This document shows, piece after piece, positions 7,567 through 16,610 of a DNA stretch of 36,087 bases (position 1 is the stretch's first letter; each line of letters starts with the position of its first letter). The notes beneath the pieces are model-generated. The model saw only the letters and a list, made by a program, of their open reading frames with translations, was not told where the DNA came from and ran no database searches. The position numbers and the translations under genes were made by a program. The DNA is from Acidobacteriota bacterium (lineage in GTDB: Bacteria > Acidobacteriota > Vicinamibacteria > Vicinamibacterales > Fen-181), in the NCBI GenBank assembly GCA_025363775.1, contig JANYLG010000152.1, positions 1 through 36,087 of the forward strand, in the 5' to 3' direction.

Positions 7567-9330
7567 TTAACGTAGCACAGAACGCGCAGCCGTCGTCTCG
7601 GATCTCCTCGCTTCATGACCCTGGTTGCCCAGGCGCCTGGCGGGCACCGGAGGGCCGCCAGCCGACCTGAGGTAGCCGGTCACTCGCCCCGACGAGTCCT
7701 TCACAAAGCGGTACTCCACGTCTCCGCTCTTCGTGATGAACCCGATGGTCGACACGGGGAACATCTCGACCACCTCCTGGGCAAAGGGCTGCACGCTCAG
7801 ATGATCGCCTACGCGATCGACCCTGACCAGGATGCCGTTCAACGCCTCGTACTCCCCCACCAACGCCTCGAGATCCGCCTTGGCTACCGCCACGATTGGC
7901 CTGGCGGGCGTCGTCTTGGGCACGACCTTCTCCGCCACGTCGTTCAATTTCCAGTCGTGAATGCGAACCCGGGTTCCACGGCCGATCGCGTCGGTCTCGA
8001 ACGAGAACGTCCAGGTGACCACGCTCGTGCGGAAGACGCCTGGCCCCACGGGAACGAGTGTCATCGTGCCCAGGCCAGGGATCTGCGCTACGAGCGAGTC
8101 ACCCTCGACCGCCATGGTGCATGTGCCGATATCGCTGCCTCGATAGGTCCCGACGAGCCCCTCCAGCGCGCTGACAGGCGTTTGGACCGGCACCAGGTCT
8201 GCGATCGGCTGCCCGAGTGCGATCGCCGCAACCCGGTGCGCGGTCGCTTGCAACGGAACCGCCATCGAGTACCGGTTTGACAGGATGGCGACGAACACAT
8301 GATCGTCCGGCATCCGGACGACGTGAGAGAGGAAGCCGGTGGTGCCTCCCTGGTGTTCCTGGACGCGGTGGCCGGCGTATTCGCCGAGATCCCACCCGTA
8401 GCCGTAGCCGGTGGACGTGCCGTCCTTCAGTCGGTAGGGGGTGAACATGCGCCTGGTCGAGGCGCGCGACAGCACGCGATCGCCGTCGAGCGCCTCGTTC
8501 CACCGGGCGAGATCGTCAACCGTCGAGAGCCACCCGGCCGCGCCGTTGGGGTGGAACACGCGACCGCGCGGCTCGATCACGTTGAGCGGGCCGTCGGGTC
8601 GCTGGTCGTAGCCGGTCGCTCTCTCTGGAATGACGCGGCGCTGGTCCGCGTAGAACGTGTGGCGCATCCCGAGCGGGTCGAAGAAGGCCCGCTGCAGGAA
8701 CTCGGCGTAGCCCTGTCCCGATGCCTGCTCGATGATGGCACCCAGCAGCGTGTAGCCCCAGTTGCTGTATGCCCACTTCTCCCCTGGCGCCGCGTCCGGC
8801 GGCAGGTCCTTCACCCAGTCGCCGATGACATCGATCACCTTCGCGTCCTGCACGGCGGCCGCGCGCAGGTCGGAGGTTTCCGCAAGCCCGCAGACGCCCG
8901 ATGTGTGCGTCAGGAGATGCTCGATGGTGATCGTCGCGCCGCGCACGGGATAGGCCGGCAGGAAGCGACGAATGTCGTCCTGGAGCGAGAGCTTCCCCTG
9001 CTCGGCCAGCTCGAGGATACCGGCCGCCGTGAACGACTTGCTCAACGACGCAAGCGCCATCACCATGTCCGGGCGCATCGCGACGTGCAGTTCGACGTTG
9101 GCCAGCCCGTAGCCTTTCCTCAACAGCACGCGGCCGTCCCTGACGACGATGGCCGTCGCGCCGGGCTGGTCGGGACCGTAGACGGAGGCGAGCGTGGCGT
9201 CGATCGCCCGGGCCAGGCGGTCGGTGGAGGACGCATCCCCCTTTGCGGAGGTCCTGCTGCAGGCGAGCGCCAGCGCACACGCCGTCACCGGGACCAGAAC
9301 AAGACAGGCTGAACGGTGAGTGATCGTCAA
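7567..9330 (-). CDS. Serine hydrolase (class C beta-lactamase-like) with lipocalin-like repeats
   Basis: From the chosen TTG start at 9330 the product is 587 residues. TTG is chosen because it is preceded by CGAGGGAAAACC and gives a short signal sequence (CLVLVPVTACALALAC) that may be lipidated. The only longer in-frame start is a GTG at 9405. The active-site triad of the beta-lactamase/penicillin-binding fold is complete: SLSK at 95-98, YSN at 188-190 and HQGG at about 326-329. Two C-terminal segments beginning LEGLVGTYRG and LEALVGEYEA resemble the DUF3471-type lipocalin-like repeats that follow many such hydrolases. It probably acts in the periplasm as an esterase or D-aminopeptidase rather than a drug-resistance enzyme. 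The substrate cannot be read from the sequence. Confidence 0.87.
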   Translation of the reverse strand: MTITHRSACLVLVPVTACALALACSRTSAKGDASSTDRLARAIDATLASVYGPDQPGATAIVVRDGRVLLRKGYGLANVELHVAMRPDMVMALASLSKSFTAAGILELAEQGKLSLQDDIRRFLPAYPVRGATITIEHLLTHTSGVCGLAETSDLRAAAVQDAKVIDVIGDWVKDLPPDAAPGEKWAYSNWGYTLLGAIIEQASGQGYAEFLQRAFFDPLGMRHTFYADQRRVIPERATGYDQRPDGPLNVIEPRGRVFHPNGAAGWLSTVDDLARWNEALDGDRVLSRASTRRMFTPYRLKDGTSTGYGYGWDLGEYAGHRVQEHQGGTTGFLSHVVRMPDDHVFVAILSNRYSMAVPLQATAHRVAAIALGQPIADLVPVQTPVSALEGLVGTYRGSDIGTCTMAVEGDSLVAQIPGLGTMTLVPVGPGVFRTSVVTWTFSFETDAIGRGTRVRIHDWKLNDVAEKVVPKTTPARPIVAVAKADLEALVGEYEALNGILVRVDRVGDHLSVQPFAQEVVEMFPVSTIGFITKSGDVEYRFVKDSSGRVTGYLRSAGGPPVPARRLGNQGHEARRSETTAARSVLR

Positions 9331-9405
9331 GGTTTTCCCTCGGCCACGGATTCTATCGCGACTGCTTCTGCGCGCCGGCTGCCACCTGCCTGCCTGACCT
9401 GGCAC

Positions 9406-9551
9406 GGTTTCTAAGATAGAGGTGGCATGGCTAGAGCTAGCCGTGACATTATCAGACCCAATAGTGGCGTAATTATTTCTTGGAATGAAGCGATTAATGC
9501 TTCACATGGTTACACCAGCAGTGAACATCGTTGTTCGAACCGAGGCCTGCC
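9406..9551. promoter_or_regulatory. Divergent promoter region of serine hydrolase and glutamine synthetase
   Basis: This is the most AT-rich stretch in the left half of the window and separates divergent genes, so it should carry both promoters. Two dyads are present: GGCTA/TAGCC at 9429-9442 and TGAAGC/GCTTCA at 9486-9504 around gattaat. The second lies 48 bases before the glnA start and is a candidate operator. No sigma-54 GG-N10-GC consensus with correct spacing was found. Confidence 0.45.
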
Positions 9552-10994
9552 ATGGAACGAAACCCGCTCCGCGACTTCCTGGAGATTCCGTACGACAAGC
9601 TCGAAGAATTGAACCTGGAGGCCAAGCGCCAGCGACTGGAGCGAGTGCCGGCTGACCGCATCCGCGAGGAGCGGAAGAAATATTTGCAGGACGAGAGGCG
9701 GATCAAGGCGGTGACCGTCTGTTTCACCGACCTCGAGGGCCGCTTCCACATGCTCGACTACGACAAGAAATTCCTGCTGACGGCGGCCGACAACCTGACA
9801 TTCGACGGTTCGTCGGTGCGCGGCTTCTCTCAACAGGCCGAGTCGGACCTGCGGCTGGCCGTGGACTGGACGGCGTTCTACTGGCTGCCGGCCGACGTGT
9901 TCGGCCCCGGCAAGGTCCTCGTCTTCGGCTTCGTGGAGGAACGGGACGGCAGGCCGTACGACGCCGACATGCGGACGCGGCTGAAGTTGTACGCCGAAGA
10001 ACTCTACTCGCGGGACGGCACCGTCGCCCAGGCGTCGAACGAGATCGAGGGTTTCCTGTTCAAGGGCCGGGACGCCGAACGGCAGTTCCACGTGAACGGG
10101 CAGTTCGAGTTCCTCTCCACGGGCGGCTACTACCACTCGCTGCCTGGCGATGCCCTCCGCCGGTTCATCGATAACTCCGCCGAGGTCCAGCGGGCGCTCG
10201 GGTTCGCGAACGAGAAGGACCACCCGGAAGTGGCGCCCTCTCAGTTCGAGATGAACTACTCTTACGCCGAGGCGTGCGTCGCCGCCGACCAGGTGCAGTT
10301 GTACAAGCTGATTTGCCGCCAGGTGGCGCAGCAGATGGACATGACGGCGTCCTTTCTGCCAAAGCCGGTGACGGGCGTGAACGGCAGCGGCATGCACACC
10401 AACCTGTCGCTGGCCCGAGGCGGGTGCAACCTGTTCTGGGATTCCAGCGCCGAGGACAACCTGTCGGCGCTTGGCTGGGGTTTCATCGACCGCCTCCTGA
10501 CCAGCGCGAACGACATCTGCCTGGTGCTCAACTCGAGCGTCAACGCCTACCGACGGCTCGATCCCCACTTCGAGGCGCCAAACCAGATCAAGGCGTCGGC
10601 GATCAACCGCGGCGCCATGGTGCGAATTCCGCTCGCCAACGAAAAGTCGGCGCGGATCGAGGTGCGGTCGATCGGCCCGGACGCAAACCCGTACATGACG
10701 ATCTACACGCTGCTCAAGACCGGCCTCGAGGGGCCGCTGCCCAAGGAAGCGGACAAGGACCTCCGGCAGTCGCGCACGCGTTTCCTGCCCGACAACATCT
10801 ACGACGCCATCCGGCTCTTCAAGTCGAGCCGCTTTGCGGGCGAGTTGCTGGGTGACTCGGTGCAGGAGAAGTTTGCCGAGGTGAAGCAGATGCAGGCGGA
10901 CCGGTGCCCCAAGGCGCTCGGGGCGCTCATCAAGACCGCCGAAGTGCAGTTCCACCACGAGGTGACGAACCAGTACCTGTGGAACCGGTTCTGA
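9552..10994 (+). CDS. glnA: Glutamine synthetase, type I
   Basis: The 480-residue enzyme makes glutamine from glutamate, ammonia and ATP in the cytoplasm. Hallmarks seen are FDGSSVRGF (84-92), EVAPSQFEMNY (226-236) with metal-binding Glu residues, NGSGMH (277-282) and the later SAINRGAMVRIP and RIEVRSIGPDANPY blocks of the active site. The tyrosine-containing adenylylation segment of the enterobacterial GSI-beta type is not evident, which points to an unadenylylated GSI-alpha-like form. The N-terminus is unusually long and charged (about 50 residues before the beta-grasp domain). ATG 9552 follows GAGG with proper spacing; an upstream in-frame TTG at 9531 has no such site. A TonB receptor gene starts two bases after the last base of the stop codon. 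Confidence 0.93.
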   Translation: MERNPLRDFLEIPYDKLEELNLEAKRQRLERVPADRIREERKKYLQDERRIKAVTVCFTDLEGRFHMLDYDKKFLLTAADNLTFDGSSVRGFSQQAESDLRLAVDWTAFYWLPADVFGPGKVLVFGFVEERDGRPYDADMRTRLKLYAEELYSRDGTVAQASNEIEGFLFKGRDAERQFHVNGQFEFLSTGGYYHSLPGDALRRFIDNSAEVQRALGFANEKDHPEVAPSQFEMNYSYAEACVAADQVQLYKLICRQVAQQMDMTASFLPKPVTGVNGSGMHTNLSLARGGCNLFWDSSAEDNLSALGWGFIDRLLTSANDICLVLNSSVNAYRRLDPHFEAPNQIKASAINRGAMVRIPLANEKSARIEVRSIGPDANPYMTIYTLLKTGLEGPLPKEADKDLRQSRTRFLPDNIYDAIRLFKSSRFAGELLGDSVQEKFAEVKQMQADRCPKALGALIKTAEVQFHHEVTNQYLWNRF

Positions 10995-10995
10995 C

Positions 10996-13482
10996 ATGGC
11001 GCTGATGTGGCGCGCGGCTTCTGTCGCTTTTCTGTTCTCGGTCGGCCTCTGGCCGGGTGCGGGTCGCGCTCTCGCGGCGGATACGCAGGTCAGGGGCCGT
11101 GTCCTCGACGCGACGACCTCGGCTCCGCTGGCCCGCGTGACGATCGCCGCCGGCGACCAGCAGGCCCAGACCGACGCCGACGGGCGCTTCGAGCTGCGGC
11201 TCGCGCCCGGCGAGTGGCGCGTCACCGTTGTCGCCTCCGGCTATCTCGAGTTCGAGGATCGCATCCGCCTGGCCGCCAACGAGGTTCGCACCCTCGAGAT
11301 CCTGCTCGTCCACAGGAGAGCCTACGAAGAGCGCGTCGAGGTCGTCGCGCCGCGCCTGCCGGTCGAGCGCCCCGCGACCATCCCAATCGAGACGCGGCAG
11401 GTCCTCTCTGCCGCCGGCACTGGCGACAACATCTTCCACGTGCTGCAGACGATGCCCGGTGTGGTGGCGACCGAGGAGTTCGGCAGCCGCCTGTCGGTGC
11501 GCGGCGGGTCTCCGGACCAGAACCTCACCATTATGGACGGCGTCGAGATCCACAACCCGTATCGCTTGTTCGGCCTGACGAGCGCGTTCAACCCGGAGAC
11601 GGTCCGCCGTTTCGAGCTCACGGCCGGTGGGTTCAGCGCGGCCTACGGCGACCGGTTGTCGTCCCTGCTCCTGGTGGAGAACCGCGGCGGCGACCAGACA
11701 CGCCGCTTCAAGGCGTCCGGGGCGCTGAGCATGACCGACGGCAACATCGTGGCCGAAGGCCGGCTGCCGGGCGGGATCAACGGCTCGTGGATTGCCACCG
11801 CCAGGCGCACGTACTACGACCTTGTCGCCAACCGCATCGTCGGCACCGACCTGCCGTCGTTTTCCGACCTCCAGGCCAAGGGTGTGTGGGACGTCAGGCC
11901 CGGGCACCGCGTGTCGCTCTTCACCCTGGTCAGCCGCGAAGACACCGATGCGGCCTTCTCTGGCAGCGCGCCCGGCGAGCGGGGCGCGGTGGTCGCGAGG
12001 ACGCGGAACGAGGTGGTGTCGGCGCGCTACGAAGCGCAGTTCGGGGCGCGCGGGACATCGACCACCACCGTGTCGTGGTATCGAAATACCGACAGGCTCG
12101 TGTTCGACGGTCGTGTCCGGCCGGAGAACCGGCGATCGAACACGCCGCTCGACAACGCCTCGCCGTTGACCGACATTGCCTTCGCCCGCGACCTCACCGT
12201 GAAGGACACGTCCGTTCGTCAGGAATTCGGGATAGTCGCGCCGGGCGGCCAGGTGATCGAAACCGGCTTCGAGGTGCACCGCCTCGACACGGGGCTGGAC
12301 TGGGCCGCGTCGTTCGACCGCGACCTGGTGCAGGGCAACGGGTCGAGCATCCAGGGGGGCGCGGGCCTGCCCTCGAGCCTCAGTTCCCGGCGGCCGGCCA
12401 CGCGGTCCGCCGCATGGATCCAGGACCGGTTGACGGTCGCACGTGGGCTGTCGATCGAGCCCGGCCTGCGATTCGACTACAGCACGTTCAACGCGCGCGG
12501 GTCGCTCTCGCCGCGAGTGGCCGCGACGTTGCGGCTGGATTCCACCGTGAGAGTGCGGGCATCCGGCGGACTGTTCTACCAGAGCCCGGGCTGGGAGAAG
12601 CTGCTGCAGTCGGACTACCTGGTTGATCTCACACCGGCAGGCGACGTCGGGTTGGCCAACGAACGGTCGGGGCACATCGTGTTATCGATGGAGAAGGACC
12701 TGGGCCCCGCGGTGCTGATGCGCGTCGAGGGCTACTACAAGACGTTCAGCGACCTGATCACCGGTCGGCTGGAAACGGAGGCGGAACGAGCCGTGCGCCT
12801 CAGCCAGTACGACTTTCCGGCCGAGTTGCAGTGGAGCGTGCCTCGCGAGCCTTTGATCACGAGCTCGCCGGGCAACGACGGAACGGGGCGCGCCTGCGGC
12901 ATCGACCTGTTCGTGTCCCGATCCGCGCCCGTCGGGCGAACGGGAGTGACCGGCTGGGCCTCCTACACGCTCGGCTTCGCCAACCGGACGGCCTACGGCC
13001 GGACGTACCCGTTCGAGTACGACCGCAGGCACGCGCTGAGCATCGTGGGCAACTATCGCCTCGGCCCGCGGCTCGACGTCGGCGTGACCGCCCGCATCGC
13101 GTCCGGCTTTCCGCGAACACCGGTCATCGCTTTTCGGGTGGCGTCGGTGGCGGACACGCGGGGGCGCCTCGTACCCGCGCGCGATGCGGAGGGGCTGCTG
13201 GTCTACACGGTGGACAGCGGCGGGGTGGACAACCTGAACACCGCGCGCCTCCCGCTCTTCGCGCGGGTGGACATCCGGGTCACCTACCGCCCGCGCGGCG
13301 CCACAGGCCGATGGGAACTCTACGCGGACGTGATCAACGCGCTGAACCGGAAGAACGCCGGCGAGATCCGGACCGAACTCCAGTACGATCCGGCATCCGA
13401 CCGGCCCGCGCTGATCGAAACGCGCGGTGGCGCGATCCCGCGCCTGCCGTCCATCGGCCTGCGGGTGCGGTTCGAGCCGTAG
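10996..13482 (+). CDS. TonB-dependent outer-membrane receptor with carboxypeptidase-regulatory-like domain
   Basis: The 828-residue protein has a signal peptide (FLFSVGLWPGAGRALAA) and an N-terminal CarboxypepD_reg-like beta-sandwich at about 29-110 (VRGRVLDATTSAPLARVTI). A plug domain follows with LSVRGGSPDQNLTIMDGVEI, and the C-terminal half has the alternating aromatic pattern of a beta-barrel ending in GLRVRFEP, a usual barrel end with aromatic residues near the terminus. Such proteins import substrates across the outer membrane with TonB energy, or serve as Oar-like channels. The substrate is unknown. Its ATG lies one base after the glutamine synthetase stop, so the two are almost surely translationally coupled. 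Confidence 0.88.
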   Translation: MALMWRAASVAFLFSVGLWPGAGRALAADTQVRGRVLDATTSAPLARVTIAAGDQQAQTDADGRFELRLAPGEWRVTVVASGYLEFEDRIRLAANEVRTLEILLVHRRAYEERVEVVAPRLPVERPATIPIETRQVLSAAGTGDNIFHVLQTMPGVVATEEFGSRLSVRGGSPDQNLTIMDGVEIHNPYRLFGLTSAFNPETVRRFELTAGGFSAAYGDRLSSLLLVENRGGDQTRRFKASGALSMTDGNIVAEGRLPGGINGSWIATARRTYYDLVANRIVGTDLPSFSDLQAKGVWDVRPGHRVSLFTLVSREDTDAAFSGSAPGERGAVVARTRNEVVSARYEAQFGARGTSTTTVSWYRNTDRLVFDGRVRPENRRSNTPLDNASPLTDIAFARDLTVKDTSVRQEFGIVAPGGQVIETGFEVHRLDTGLDWAASFDRDLVQGNGSSIQGGAGLPSSLSSRRPATRSAAWIQDRLTVARGLSIEPGLRFDYSTFNARGSLSPRVAATLRLDSTVRVRASGGLFYQSPGWEKLLQSDYLVDLTPAGDVGLANERSGHIVLSMEKDLGPAVLMRVEGYYKTFSDLITGRLETEAERAVRLSQYDFPAELQWSVPREPLITSSPGNDGTGRACGIDLFVSRSAPVGRTGVTGWASYTLGFANRTAYGRTYPFEYDRRHALSIVGNYRLGPRLDVGVTARIASGFPRTPVIAFRVASVADTRGRLVPARDAEGLLVYTVDSGGVDNLNTARLPLFARVDIRVTYRPRGATGRWELYADVINALNRKNAGEIRTELQYDPASDRPALIETRGGAIPRLPSIGLRVRFEP

Positions 13483-13568
13483 CCGTCGAGTCCGGCTCCC
13501 CGTCGTCACGATTGAAGCACGTCCCGATGAGGCCCCTGGAAGCTGGTGGATAGATCAGGCTCTCGACG

Positions 13569-16500
13569 TCAGGACCGCGTCCTCCCATCGATCAGCGAGA
13601 GCAGCGTGGGGACGAAGATGAGTGTGATCACGGTCGACACGGTCAACCCGCCGATCACCGCGATGGCCAGCGGTTTCTGCATTTCCGCGCCGGCGCCCAG
13701 CCCGAGCGCGAGGGGCAGCAACCCAAACAGCGTACAGAGCGTCGTCATCACGATCGGCCGCAACCGGATCACGCCGGCCTGGATCAGCGCCTCGGCCCGA
13801 TCTGGCTGGTCTTTCGAGATGATGTCCGCGTAGTCCACCAGGATGATCCCGTTCTTCACGATCAGGCCGACGAGCAGGATCAGGCCCATGAACGACGACA
13901 CGTTCAGGGGCGTCCCGGTGAGCAGCAGCAGTCCGAACGCGCCGACCAGGGACAGCGGCGCCGCCGACAGGATGACCAGCGCCGAGGTGAACCGCCGGAA
14001 CTGCGCCACGAGCACGCCGAACACCAGTAGCACAGCCACGCCCATCACCATGACCAGCGACCGGAACGACGCCTGCTGGCTCTCGTACAACCCGCCAAGT
14101 TGCCAGGTGTAGCCGAGCGGCAGGGTCACCGACGCCATCATCGTCCGGATGTCGGCGGCGGCACTACCCATGCCGCGGCCTTCCAGCCGGGCGGTGATCG
14201 GCACCATCTGCTTGAGGTCCTCGCGGTGTAACTCGTCTTCGCCTTCGGCCGTGGACACATTGGCCGTGGCCGACAGCGGCACGATCGTGCCGGTGCCGTT
14301 GGTCAGCGGGAACTCACGCACCCAGTCGAAGTCGAACCGATATTTGTCGGGGAACCGCACGCGGACGTCCACGAGGCGGTCGCCGCGACGGAACGCCGTC
14401 GACACCTTTCCGAGCATTCCGGTGGCCAGTTGGCTCGACACCTGGTCCACGGTGAACCCTGCCTTGGCGGCGCGGGTCGGGTCCACGCGCACGTTCAGCT
14501 CGGGGTTCCCGCGCTGCGGCGCGACGATGTCCACGATCCCGTCGACCTTCTTCATCCGCTCTGCCACTCCCTCAGCCAGCTTCGAGAGCGTCGGCACGTC
14601 GTCGCCGAAGATCTTCAGCTCGATCGGTTCGGGGTTTCCCTCGAGATCGCCGAGCATGTCCTGGAGGAGCTGAACGAACTCGACGGTCATGCCCGGCAGG
14701 TCCTTCTCGAAGGTCCCGCGCAAGTCCCCGATCACCGCTTCGGAACTGCGCGATCTTGCCGACCGCGGCTTCAGCCGCACCACGATGTCGCCCCTGTTCT
14801 GGGGTGTGGCAAACATGCCGAGTTCCGCCCCTGTGCGACGCGCAAAGCCGAGCACTTCCGGCGTATCCGTCAGCACATGCTCCACGCGTTTCACCATGCG
14901 ATCGGTTTCCGGAAGGGAGGTGCCGGTCGGCGTCCAGTAGTCGAGGACGAACCCGCCCTCGTCCATCTCGGGAAGGAACCCGGTTTCGAGGTTGTAGTAG
15001 AAGAGGACACCGACGCCGGCGAACGCGACCGTGACGAGCACCACCATCGCCGGCTGCTTCAGCGCCCGCCGCAGAATCGACTGGTAATGTTTTGACAGCC
15101 AGGGCATGGGCACCGCGTGATGTGCGCCTCCGGCGCCCTTCGGATCCCGCAGCCAGCGCGCCGCGGCGTTCGGGATGAACAGAAGCGCGTAGACCAGCGA
15201 CAGCAGCACCGCGGCCGCCAGCGTCAGCGAGAGGGCAGCGAAGAACTGCCCCACGACGCCCTGCAGCAACCCGAGCGGCACGAATACGACCACCGTGGTG
15301 AGGGTCGATCCGGTGACCGCCGCGATCAGTTCCTGCGTGCCCTTTTCCGTGGCCACGGCCACGCTCTCGCCCGCGGCCCGGTGCCGATGGATGTTCTCGA
15401 CGATGACAATCGCATCGTCGATGACGAGGCCTATGGCAATGGCCAGGCCTCCAAGGGACATCAGGTCGATCGTGCCCCCCGCCAGGCGCAGGATCCAGAA
15501 CGTGCCCACCAGCGTGAGCGGCAGGGACGTGGCGGCGATGAGGGTGACGCGCCAGTCGCGGAGAAATGCGATCAGGACGAACACCGCGAGCAGGCCACCG
15601 ATGATGATGGCGTCGCGCACGTTGTACACGGCGCTCTTCACGAACTCGGCCAGGTCGTAGACAACCTTCCACCTGACCGTCGGAGGCAGCGATGAGCGGT
15701 AGCCCTCGATCGCCGATCGTGCGCCATCGACCACGTTGATGATGTTGCCGTGGATCTGGCGCGCCACGCTGACCAGCGCCGCGGGCTGACCGTCGCCGCT
15801 GACGAGCGTGGTTTTGTCGATGACGCCCTCGCGCACCTCGGCCACGTCTCGCAGGTAGACCGGCGTCTGCTGCCGGAACGCGACGACGACGTTGCGCACA
15901 TCGTCGAGGCTGATCAGTTCCGCGGTGGCGAGGACGAGGTACTGGCGATAGTCCTTGGCGAGGCGGCCAACCGAGTTGACCTGGTTCGTGGCCGCGAGCG
16001 CGGCGGCCACCTGGTCGATCGTCAGCTTGGCCGCGCTGAGGCGCTCGGGATCGACGAGGACCGAGATCTCCCGTTCCTCGCTCGCCAGCACTTCGACGTT
16101 GGCGACGCCTGGCACGCGGCTGAGCAGCGGCCTGACCTCGAATTCCGCCAGGTCGCGCAGGTCCCTGGTCGGGATGCGGCCGGTCAGATTGATCATGAAG
16201 ATCGGGAAGAGCGACGGCGTCATCCGCTCGACTTGCAGCTCGGTGCCTGCCGGCAGCGAGGGCTTCACCTCGTCGACCTTGCCCTGCATGAGCTGCACGG
16301 CGTATCGCATGTCCGCGTCGGGGTTGAACAGCGCCGAGATCTCGGTGGCGCCGCGGATCGTCTTCGAGCGGACACGGCGCACGCCCAGAACCGCTCGCGC
16401 GGCTTCTTCGAGCGGGCGCGTCACCGCGAGCTGCATCAGCCGCGGCGAGAGGTCGCCCGACCTGGCGACGACGACGATGCGGGGAAACTCGACTTCGGGG

Positions 16501-16610
16501 TAGATGCTGCTCGGCAGGCTGAACATCGAGTAGAAGCCGGCCGCTGTCAGCAGTACCACGCCGAGCAGGATGGCGCGGGCGTTGCGCGAGCCGAAACGAG
16601 CGACGTTCAT
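13569..16610 (-). CDS. RND-family efflux pump, inner-membrane subunit
   Basis: The 1013-residue protein has the duplicated RND layout: a first helix (ILLGVVLLTAAGFYS), a large periplasmic loop, a helix bundle with GLVIDDAIVIVENI at about 394-407 (proton-relay acids D398/D399), a second periplasmic loop and a second bundle containing GLIVKNGIILVDYA. It is a proton-driven antiporter that captures substrate from periplasm or membrane. The paired Asp in the fourth helix is like HAE/Mdt pumps, while FLPEMDEGGFVLDY recalls pumps often labelled CusA/CzcA, so metal versus organic substrate is undecided. Its ATG overlaps the stop of the membrane-fusion protein gene by four bases (ATGA). Confidence 0.92.
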   Translation of the reverse strand: MNVARFGSRNARAILLGVVLLTAAGFYSMFSLPSSIYPEVEFPRIVVVARSGDLSPRLMQLAVTRPLEEAARAVLGVRRVRSKTIRGATEISALFNPDADMRYAVQLMQGKVDEVKPSLPAGTELQVERMTPSLFPIFMINLTGRIPTRDLRDLAEFEVRPLLSRVPGVANVEVLASEEREISVLVDPERLSAAKLTIDQVAAALAATNQVNSVGRLAKDYRQYLVLATAELISLDDVRNVVVAFRQQTPVYLRDVAEVREGVIDKTTLVSGDGQPAALVSVARQIHGNIINVVDGARSAIEGYRSSLPPTVRWKVVYDLAEFVKSAVYNVRDAIIIGGLLAVFVLIAFLRDWRVTLIAATSLPLTLVGTFWILRLAGGTIDLMSLGGLAIAIGLVIDDAIVIVENIHRHRAAGESVAVATEKGTQELIAAVTGSTLTTVVVFVPLGLLQGVVGQFFAALSLTLAAAVLLSLVYALLFIPNAAARWLRDPKGAGGAHHAVPMPWLSKHYQSILRRALKQPAMVVLVTVAFAGVGVLFYYNLETGFLPEMDEGGFVLDYWTPTGTSLPETDRMVKRVEHVLTDTPEVLGFARRTGAELGMFATPQNRGDIVVRLKPRSARSRSSEAVIGDLRGTFEKDLPGMTVEFVQLLQDMLGDLEGNPEPIELKIFGDDVPTLSKLAEGVAERMKKVDGIVDIVAPQRGNPELNVRVDPTRAAKAGFTVDQVSSQLATGMLGKVSTAFRRGDRLVDVRVRFPDKYRFDFDWVREFPLTNGTGTIVPLSATANVSTAEGEDELHREDLKQMVPITARLEGRGMGSAAADIRTMMASVTLPLGYTWQLGGLYESQQASFRSLVMVMGVAVLLVFGVLVAQFRRFTSALVILSAAPLSLVGAFGLLLLTGTPLNVSSFMGLILLVGLIVKNGIILVDYADIISKDQPDRAEALIQAGVIRLRPIVMTTLCTLFGLLPLALGLGAGAEMQKPLAIAVIGGLTVSTVITLIFVPTLLSLIDGRTRS

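Noticed and set aside
4588-7575. Open frame of 995 codons on the plus strand
   Set aside because: It lies antisense to the M14 peptidase and acyl-CoA dehydrogenase, whose motifs are complete, and encodes a His/Arg-rich product without domains. It is a GC-driven shadow.
7567-9330. Beta-lactamase resistance gene
   Set aside because: The active-site motifs fit the wider class C/esterase group and the C-terminal lipocalin-like repeats are typical of non-resistance hydrolases.
10930-12675. Open frame of 581 codons on the minus strand
   Set aside because: It is antisense to the TonB receptor; composition and lack of domains mark it as a shadow.
13474-13498. Hairpin terminator between the TonB receptor and the RND gene
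   Set aside because: Only a 6-bp stem GAGCCG/CGGCTC overlapping the stop codon and no U-tract; too weak to list as a terminator.
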